A stretch of DNA of 64,000 bases, taken from assembly GCF_026626885.1 (NCBI RefSeq), contig NZ_JAPNOA010000003.1:62001-126000 (forward strand). The letters run 5' to 3'. The notes beneath the pieces are model-generated. The model was not told the DNA's origin and did not search any database. It saw only the letters and a list, made by a program, of their open reading frames with translations. Source of the DNA: Parathalassolituus penaei. GTDB taxonomy: Bacteria > Pseudomonadota > Gammaproteobacteria > Pseudomonadales > Oceanobacteraceae. A program made the translations under genes and the position numbers. Shown piece by piece: positions 57,708 through 64,000 of the stretch (positions within the stretch are counted from its first letter, which is position 1; each line of letters begins with the position of its first letter).

Positions 57708-58826
57708 TCAGAAGGTTACAACAGCGCCCAGCGCGATGGTCTTGATGCTGTTATCACCGCTTTCTGCCTTGTCAAACTCACCTACCAAGGTCAGGTTGCT
57801 GTTAACAGAGTGAAAAATAGCGGCGGTCTTGTTTTCCAGATCCAGCTCGCTGCCACCGTCGGTAGTACCACCGTCGTTCTTACCCGAAGACAGAACGAAA
57901 CGCTCAGCACCCATGGTGTAAGACAGCTGAATCAGTTTGCCGTCAACTTCGGCACCATCAACAGTCAGGAGGTGGCCCAGACCAGCAGCACCCACGCCTT
58001 TGGCCTTGAAGCCGGATGCAGTCAGAGACAGACCAGCGGCTTTCAGGTTCAGACCGTAAGAAACGCCGGAAGAAGACAGCTCATCACCGGCCAGCTTGGA
58101 TTTCTGGGACATCGCACCCAGCCAGCCCTTACCGCTGAAACCGTCGTTGGTGAAGGCGTAAGAAGCTTCGGCTTCGATACGTGGAGAGGACTCTTCAGAA
58201 GCAGCACTACGCTTGGCAGGGTCCATCAGACCCACGGCTACATTCAGACCACCCATATCAGGAGTACGGTAGGTAATCTGGGAGTTCGGGAACGGATACA
58301 GATAACCGGTACCAATGTTACCAAAGGATACGTTGCCGCCATCATCACCAGTGGTCATGGTCTGACCGAAGCCCAGCAGGATTTCGTCGCCGAGGATGTT
58401 GGAACGGTTGAACAACGCAAAATCCTTACCCACCAGTACCTGACCGAAGTCACCGTCTACAGTGGCGTAGAACTGGCGAACATCAATAAGGGAGCCAGTA
58501 CCAGCATCAGCAGCTGATGCATCACGCTGAGGATCAGTATCGTTGATGGAGACCCAGAAAGAAGAACGGCCACCCAGCTTCAGGCCATCAACCTGCTTGC
58601 CGAAGTTAAAACCGATTACGTTCGGCAGGAAACCCATCTTGATACGGGCCTGGTCTTGCTCAGAGGCGCCTTCAGACTGGCTGTTTACATAAAAAGTGTT
58701 GAACAGGCCGTCTACAGAGAAAGTGGTATCGTTCTGGTCGTACAGAGTGATGGCAGCCATGGCTTGAGTGCTAACGCCCATTGCAACTACCAGTGGCAAC
58801 AGTTTGGTCATTTTATTATTTTTCAT
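57708..58826 (-). CDS. Gram-negative porin
   Basis: A 372-residue outer-membrane porin with a signal peptide (cleaved near TQAMA, residue 24) and a mature part starting ITLYDQNDTTFSVDG, typical of general trimeric porins. Alternating beta-strand character runs to a C-terminal Phe (AVVTF). The loop region DVRQFYATVDGDFGQVLVG corresponds to the common porin block. A second ATG five codons downstream is possible. Whether it serves uptake of alcohols or other substrates of the neighbouring system is unknown. Confidence 0.88.
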   Translation of the reverse strand: MKNNKMTKLLPLVVAMGVSTQAMAAITLYDQNDTTFSVDGLFNTFYVNSQSEGASEQDQARIKMGFLPNVIGFNFGKQVDGLKLGGRSSFWVSINDTDPQRDASAADAGTGSLIDVRQFYATVDGDFGQVLVGKDFALFNRSNILGDEILLGFGQTMTTGDDGGNVSFGNIGTGYLYPFPNSQITYRTPDMGGLNVAVGLMDPAKRSAASEESSPRIEAEASYAFTNDGFSGKGWLGAMSQKSKLAGDELSSSGVSYGLNLKAAGLSLTASGFKAKGVGAAGLGHLLTVDGAEVDGKLIQLSYTMGAERFVLSSGKNDGGTTDGGSELDLENKTAAIFHSVNSNLTLVGEFDKAESGDNSIKTIALGAVVTF

Positions 58827-59295
58827 TGGAATAACCCTGATATTGAATTGTGAGTCGTTGCGGTCTTCGGAGGCCCACGGAACCTGATGTGCTTGTCAGG
58901 TTTAAACGGGGGTGGGTGCCCTGGTAATGCCAACCGGCACTCCACCCCTAAGGAACACTCTGAAGCAGCGCAGGAGCATGTCCTGAACGACATTTTCACT
59001 ATCAGCTGTCAGCCAACGCCAAGCCATCATCCCTATTACAGAAGTTCCCATCTCTTTGGTTGCACACCCAGAGTTGCATATCGACATATACCAAAGTTGA
59101 CATACAAGAATTTCAAAATGGACTAAATAGCCCTATTTGATGCTTTTACAGCCAATTCTGGCATTCGGAATGACCAAATCAGGCCAAAAATACCGCCTTT
59201 GGTACTGTCTGATTGCCCCCCAAGGAGCATTGAGACATCCAGCTCGCACAGGGAGTATGGCGGTAATAACTATAAAAATTCCCAGGAGGCCCCCA
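58827..59295. promoter_or_regulatory. Divergent region between the porin and the NosR-like operon
   Basis: A 469-bp region that should contain both promoters. A 7-bp inverted repeat AACCTGA/TCAGGTT (58881-58887 with 58896-58902, 8-bp spacer) lies 55-76 bp before the porin start. A TTGACA (59097-59102) sits in an AT-rich stretch, but no good -10 follows at proper spacing. An open frame in this region on the plus strand (about 58887-59126) is not convincing. Confidence 0.4.
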
Positions 59296-61446
59296 ATGGG
59301 CAAGCCGGCAAACCTGTTGCTGCTCCTGTTGGCATTCTGGTGTTGTGTGGCAACCACACAGGCAGAGGTCGGCAGCGTCCAGCAGGCATGGATTCAGGAA
59401 CTGTTCCCGAAAGCCACCCGCATCGAAGACAAACAGACCGACTTCCCGGTTTACCCTGTTTATCAGCTGAATCAATTGCTGGGTTACGCCTATGAGTCGC
59501 GTGACATCAGTGACCTGCCCGGCTTTTCCGGCAAACCGATCAACCTGATGATTGGTATCGACCTTGAAGGCCGCTTTACCGGCGTGCGGGTCATGGATCA
59601 CCACGAACCTGTGTTCCTGCATGGCCTTGGCCCTGAGCCCATGATCAACTTTATTAACCAGTACAACGGCCGCTCCCTGACCGAACACATCGTCATCGAC
59701 AGCAGTAGGACTGGCGAACCTTCTACCAACGGTGTGGTGTACGTCGACGGTGTTTCCAAGGCCACCGTATCCGTCATCATTATGAATGACACCATTTTGT
59801 CTTCCGCCCTGCAGGTTGCCCGCCACAAACTTGAAGGCTTTGCCCAGGCACCGGCGGCACGCGCCATTGAAGATCTGTACGAGCCACTCGACTGGCAACA
59901 ACTGCTCGACAAGGGCTACGTTGGCCACGTGCGCATCAGCCAGCAGGATGCCGTCCGCGTGCTGGGTACCAGCCTCGACAGTTACCCAGACTTGCCAGAA
60001 GCCGAAGGGGACGAAGCCTTCAGTGAAATCTGGTACGCCTATATCAATGCACCGTCGATTGGTCGCAACCTGCTGGGTGATAGCGACTTCGAACGCCTGA
60101 TGAACAGCATCAAACCGGGTGAACAGGTCATGGCCATCATGTCGGGCGGGATATTTCCCCACGTGCCGGATGACTTCCGCCCAGGTACAGTGCCAGGACG
60201 ACTGTCGCTTGAGCAAGGTGGGCTGATTGTTGAACTGCGCGATATGGATCTGCTAAACGGCAACTACCACCTGCAAGCGCAGGGGATTCCGGAGTTCCAG
60301 CACGCCAACATGTTCCGGGTTGGTGGTCAGGCCGGTTTTAACCCCGGTGCCGAAGCCAATCTCAAGATCAGTGCTGAATTACCGCGTAACCACCTGATTA
60401 CCGATAACGCAACCTTTGAAGTCCCGCTCACTTTCCCAGCCAACCTGTTTGAGGTGGTTGAAGCAGAATCACCACTGGCCGCCCAACAGAACCGTGAACC
60501 GATCTGGGTTGGACTCTGGAAGAGCCGCTGGCATTCAATTGTGATCATCAGTCTGGCGCTGGTGGTACTGACCGTGTTCTTCGCCCGCCAGAAACACTAC
60601 ACCCAATATCCGAAGCTGGTGCATCGTTTCCGCTGGGGCTTTTTGTGGTTCACCCTGGTGTATCTGGGCTTTTATGCGCAGGGCCAACTGTCGGTGGTGA
60701 ACATCTACACCCTGTTCCTGCAGATTCACGACGGCTTTGATATTGGCGTGTTCCTGCTCGACCCGGTGATTTTTATTCTCTGGATCTACACCTTTATCAG
60801 TCTCTTTATATGGGGGCGCGGTTTGTTCTGTGGCTGGTTATGCCCGTTTGGTGCCTTGCAGGAAATGGCCGCCTGGCTGGCAACCCGCCTCAAGATCAAA
60901 CAGATCCGGGTGCCGGAACCACTGCACCGCAAGCTGATCCTGATCAAATACCCGATTTTACTGGGCCTGGTGGGCAGTGCGTTCTACAGCCTGACACTTG
61001 CTGAACAACTGGCAGAGGTAGAACCGTTTAAAACCAGTATTACCCTCTACTTCTGGCGCTATTGGCCGTTTGTGTTGTACGCGGTTGCCCTGCTGGTGGG
61101 CGGCATGTTCATTCACAAGTTTTACTGCCGTTATCTGTGCCCACTGGGGGCTGGTCTGGCAGTACTGGGGCGTCTGCGTCTGTTCAGCTGGCTGGAGCGT
61201 ATCGAAAAATGCGGTTCACCATGCCAGCTGTGTAAACGCCGCTGCGGTATCAATGCTATTCGAACCGAAGGCTCCATTGATTACGATGAATGTATCCAGT
61301 GTCTGGAATGCGTGGTGATTCTGCGTGACGAACAGCAATGCGTCGATAAAATAAACAACCGTAAACAGAAACAACGGGCACAACTGCTGGCCACCGATGC
61401 AACTGCCACTGATGTCGGCTTTACCCAAAGCCCTCGCAAGGTATAA
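59296..61446 (+). CDS. NosR-like membrane protein with FMN-binding and 4Fe-4S domains
   Basis: A 716-residue protein with a signal/anchor sequence (MGKPANLLLLLLAFWC), a periplasmic FMN-binding domain of the RnfG/NosR type, several membrane spans (about residues 415-650), and a cytoplasmic ferredoxin part with CGWLCPFGALQEM, CRYLCPLGAG and IDYDECIQCLECVVIL. This is the NosR/NirI layout, but no nos or nir genes are nearby. The start at 59296 is set by AGGAGG seven bases upstream and by the signal peptide; the frame is open to 59137. By gene order it belongs to the ercA-ercS unit and may pass electrons or redox signals across the membrane for alcohol oxidation. Confidence 0.88.
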   Translation: MGKPANLLLLLLAFWCCVATTQAEVGSVQQAWIQELFPKATRIEDKQTDFPVYPVYQLNQLLGYAYESRDISDLPGFSGKPINLMIGIDLEGRFTGVRVMDHHEPVFLHGLGPEPMINFINQYNGRSLTEHIVIDSSRTGEPSTNGVVYVDGVSKATVSVIIMNDTILSSALQVARHKLEGFAQAPAARAIEDLYEPLDWQQLLDKGYVGHVRISQQDAVRVLGTSLDSYPDLPEAEGDEAFSEIWYAYINAPSIGRNLLGDSDFERLMNSIKPGEQVMAIMSGGIFPHVPDDFRPGTVPGRLSLEQGGLIVELRDMDLLNGNYHLQAQGIPEFQHANMFRVGGQAGFNPGAEANLKISAELPRNHLITDNATFEVPLTFPANLFEVVEAESPLAAQQNREPIWVGLWKSRWHSIVIISLALVVLTVFFARQKHYTQYPKLVHRFRWGFLWFTLVYLGFYAQGQLSVVNIYTLFLQIHDGFDIGVFLLDPVIFILWIYTFISLFIWGRGLFCGWLCPFGALQEMAAWLATRLKIKQIRVPEPLHRKLILIKYPILLGLVGSAFYSLTLAEQLAEVEPFKTSITLYFWRYWPFVLYAVALLVGGMFIHKFYCRYLCPLGAGLAVLGRLRLFSWLERIEKCGSPCQLCKRRCGINAIRTEGSIDYDECIQCLECVVILRDEQQCVDKINNRKQKQRAQLLATDATATDVGFTQSPRKV

Positions 61447-61495
61447 GTTGTGGCCCAGAACAAGAATCACGACCCGAAGATATGGAAGTAATCCG

Positions 61496-62659
61496 ATGAG
61501 CAACCCGATTTCCAACCTGCGCAAGTTTGTCTCACCGGAGATTATTTTTGGTGTTGGCGCTCGTCGCACCGTCGGTAACTTTGCCCGCAACTTTGGCGCC
61601 CAGCGGGTGCTGATTGTGTCCGACCCAGGTGTTGTGGCCGCGGGCTGGGTTGCCGATGTTGAAGCCAGCCTGGCAGAAATGGAGATTGATTACCGGGTCT
61701 TCACCCAGGTCAGCCCCAATCCACGTGCCGAAGAAGTGATGGCCGGTGCCCAGCTTTATATTCAGGAAGGCTGCAACGTCATTGTTGCCGTCGGTGGTGG
61801 CAGCCCGATGGACTGCGCCAAGGGGATCGGTATTGTCAGCGCCAACCGTCAGCACATTCTGATGTTTGAAGGGGTGGATCGTATTCACGCCCCTATTCCA
61901 CCGCTGATTTTTATCCCGACCACGGCTGGCACCTCGGCCGACGTGTCCCAGTTCGCTATCATTTCCGATACCGATACCATGATGAAGGTGTCGATTATCA
62001 GCAAGGCCGTGGTGCCAGATGTATCGCTGATCGACCCGGAAACCACGGTCACCATGGACCCGTTCCTGACCGCCTGCACCGGTATCGACGCCATGGTGCA
62101 CGCCATTGAGGCCTTTGTGTCCACCGCCAGTGGCCCGTTAACCGATATGTACGCACTGGAAGCCATTCGTCTGGTGGCCGACAACCTGCCGCAACTGATT
62201 CTGGAGCCGGGTAACTTGCAACTGCGCGAACACCTGATGCTGGCCAGCCTGAAAGCCGGTCTGGCGTTTTCCAATGCAATTCTGGGGGCCGTACACGCGA
62301 TGTCGCACAGTCTGGGTGGTTATCTCGACCTGCCACATGGTCTGTGTAACGCCATTCTGGTCGAACGGGTGATCGATTATAACTTCCACAGCGCCGAAGA
62401 CCGTTTCCGCGTAGTGGCTGAAACCCTCGGCGTGGATACCCGCGGCATGATTGCCAAAGATGTTCGCAAAGCCCTGATCAATCGCGTGCGTCTGCTCAAG
62501 GAAGCCGTTGGCCTGACCCAGAGCCTGGCGTCCACGGGTGTCAGCCGTGCCGATATTCCGGTGTTGTCAGGCAAGGCGTTGACCGACCCTTGTATCCTGA
62601 CCAACCCACGCAAGTCCTGTAAACGAGATGTAGAGGTAGTGTATGAGGAAGCTCTCTGA
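61496..62659 (+). CDS. ercA: ErcA-like iron-containing alcohol dehydrogenase
   Basis: A 387-residue group III (iron-type) alcohol dehydrogenase fold. VGGGSPMD (99-106) is the nucleotide loop. Metal ligands are all present: Asp198 (TGIDAM), His202 (VHAIEAF), His271 (MSHSLGG) and His281 (LPHGLCNA). The location between a NosR-like gene and an ErcS-type kinase matches ErcA of pseudomonads, which is required for normal regulation of ethanol oxidation rather than bulk catalysis. The start at 61496 follows GGAAG. Its 3' end overlaps ercS by 17 bp. Confidence 0.9.
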   Translation: MSNPISNLRKFVSPEIIFGVGARRTVGNFARNFGAQRVLIVSDPGVVAAGWVADVEASLAEMEIDYRVFTQVSPNPRAEEVMAGAQLYIQEGCNVIVAVGGGSPMDCAKGIGIVSANRQHILMFEGVDRIHAPIPPLIFIPTTAGTSADVSQFAIISDTDTMMKVSIISKAVVPDVSLIDPETTVTMDPFLTACTGIDAMVHAIEAFVSTASGPLTDMYALEAIRLVADNLPQLILEPGNLQLREHLMLASLKAGLAFSNAILGAVHAMSHSLGGYLDLPHGLCNAILVERVIDYNFHSAEDRFRVVAETLGVDTRGMIAKDVRKALINRVRLLKEAVGLTQSLASTGVSRADIPVLSGKALTDPCILTNPRKSCKRDVEVVYEEAL

Positions 62660-64000
62660 GGCGAATGGCCAACAGGGCCAGCCAGCAGAGACCAGTGCTA
62701 CCGACATCCGGCCGGCGCCACGTGGCGCACTGGATGACGACAATGCCATGATCCAGAACCTGATTGGTCTGGGAGCATTTTCTGCACGCAAGAGTTACTA
62801 CCCTGAACTGTTGCAAAAAATCGACGAACTGGAAGTCGAAAAAGAACGTTACAAGTGGCTGGTTGAGCACGCCGTCCACGGTATTTTCCAGGCCCGGATG
62901 GATGCTGGCATCAGTGCGGCCAACCCGTCCATTGCCCGTATTTGCGGCTATCCCGACGCAGAACAATTCCAGCAAGCCATTCGCCATCTGGCCACTGACC
63001 TGTTCAGCGACAGTGAAGACCTCGACGACCTGCTGACCTGTCTGTATCGCGACGGACAGCGCGTTGGTTTTGAATCCCATTTCCGCAAACTGAACGGCGA
63101 AACCGTGCCGGTATCCCTCAACGTGTTGCTGAAAGACCGCGAAACCGGCCTGATCGAAGTGTTTGTCCATGACATCACGGAACGCAAACGCGCGCAGGAA
63201 GCCATGGCGCGTATCAATACCGAGCTGGAACAACGGGTAGAAGCCCGCACCCGCGAATTACAGGCCGCCAAACAAGAAGCCGAAGACGCCAACGCCAGCA
63301 AGGACAAATATCTGGCGGCCGCCAGTCATGACCTGCTGCAACCGTTAAATGCCGCTCGTCTGCTGGTAGCCACGCTGCAGGAACGCGACCTCTGCCACGA
63401 CAACCGCCATCTGGTTGAGCGCATTCACACGGCCCTCACCGGCGCCGAAGAATTACTGGCTGACCTGCTGGATATTTCCCGTCTGGACGCCAACGCCGTG
63501 ACCCCGGATCAGGAAGAGTTTGCCGCTCGCGACCTGCTACAGGCTCTGTACAGCGAATTTCAGCCAGTAGCCCAACAGGCCGGACTCGAACTCAAACTGA
63601 TTGATACCAGCCATGTGGTACGCAGCGATTCACGACTGCTGATGCGAATCCTGCGTAACTTCGTCAGCAACGCCATTCGTTACACTCCTACTGGCCGTGT
63701 GGTGCTGGGAGCGCGCCGTTATGGTGATTATGTTGACCTGCTGGTCTGTGACTCCGGTCCCGGCATTGCCGACCACCAGCGTGACGAGATTTTCCGCGAA
63801 TTCCGCCAGCTCGATAATGCCCAGAAAGGCCGCAGCAAAGGTGTTGGTCTGGGTCTGGCGATTGTGGAGCGTATCGCGCGCATGATGAATCACCCGATCC
63901 TGTTCAAATCCAAGGTCGGCAAAGGCAGCTGTTTTGGTGTGCGCGTACCGTTAACCGGCCGCCAGCAACAGCAGGTGCTGACCAAGGTATCCGAGGCCTT
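62643..64000 (+). CDS. ercS: ErcS-like PAS sensor histidine kinase, 3' truncated
   Basis: A reading frame open to the window end (452 codons visible). It starts ATG 62643 after GAGGTAGTGT and overlaps the ercA stop by 17 bp. The N-terminus IQNLIGLGAFSARKSYYPEL, one PAS domain (LVEHAVHGIFQARMDAGI), then HisKA with His229 (AAASHDLLQPLNAAR) and a HATPase domain (GVGLGLAIVERI) fit ErcS. A receiver domain probably follows outside the window. It has no membrane span; its HisKA is very similar to that of the kinase at 53.6-56.2 kb. Confidence 0.88.
   Translation, partial: MRKLSEANGQQGQPAETSATDIRPAPRGALDDDNAMIQNLIGLGAFSARKSYYPELLQKIDELEVEKERYKWLVEHAVHGIFQARMDAGISAANPSIARICGYPDAEQFQQAIRHLATDLFSDSEDLDDLLTCLYRDGQRVGFESHFRKLNGETVPVSLNVLLKDRETGLIEVFVHDITERKRAQEAMARINTELEQRVEARTRELQAAKQEAEDANASKDKYLAAASHDLLQPLNAARLLVATLQERDLCHDNRHLVERIHTALTGAEELLADLLDISRLDANAVTPDQEEFAARDLLQALYSEFQPVAQQAGLELKLIDTSHVVRSDSRLLMRILRNFVSNAIRYTPTGRVVLGARRYGDYVDLLVCDSGPGIADHQRDEIFREFRQLDNAQKGRSKGVGLGLAIVERIARMMNHPILFKSKVGKGSCFGVRVPLTGRQQQQVLTKVSEA

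Overview
The window looks like a chromosomal segment of a marine-type gammaproteobacterium close to the Oceanospirillales/Pseudomonadales. Three things support this: the Pseudomonas-like order thrS-infC-rpmI-rplT-pheS-pheT-ihfA-merR-tRNA-Pro, a complete rnf/rsx operon, and a set of Pseudomonas-type erb/erc regulators of PQQ-dependent alcohol oxidation. No phage, plasmid, transposase or CRISPR array is visible. I made the assignments by reading protein motifs and gene order; no database search was possible.

Layout. 1-8.4 kb: end of a tail-specific protease (prc), a YajG-like lipoprotein and yaaA on the minus strand, purE-purK, a DUF2058 gene, a methyltransferase behind a long hairpin, a YhiN-type flavoprotein, and an unknown protein with a paralogue at 34.5 kb. 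8.4-15.1 kb: repeat copy A, then a four-gene minus-strand peptide-type ABC importer. 15.5-20.4 kb: a MoxR / DUF58-like / transglutaminase-like operon whose transglutaminase has lost its catalytic Cys, then a small unknown gene. 20.8-22.5 kb: an orphan Leu/Ile/Val-type binding protein and repeat copy B. 23.1-29.3 kb: rsxABCDGE, with a repeat-bearing RsxC tail. 29.4-37.2 kb: terC, yciA, trhO, a second-type lon, two unknown genes and an OmpA-family protein. 37.5-45.8 kb: tRNA-Pro(GGG) and the translation operon from merR back to thrS, with a clear thrS translational operator, then a DJ-1 family gene.

46-64 kb is a signalling and alcohol-oxidation regulatory island. It holds a TonB receptor transcribed with a membrane histidine kinase and a NarL-type regulator, a divergent ErbR/AgmR-like regulator, an MscS channel, and repeat copy C. 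These are followed by a FIST-domain sensor with a PAS hybrid kinase, a porin, and an operon of a NosR-like FMN/Fe-S membrane protein, ErcA and an ErcS-type kinase that runs off the window. No quinoprotein dehydrogenase or pqq gene lies inside the window, so these regulators presumably act on genes elsewhere.

Most noteworthy: a three-copy family of about 250-bp GC-rich, multi-hairpin repeats; the TonB receptor-kinase-regulator module, whose acidic receptor loop suggests metal or cofactor sensing; the inactivated transglutaminase; the thrS operator mimicking a tRNA-Thr anticodon arm; and two candidate AUU start codons.
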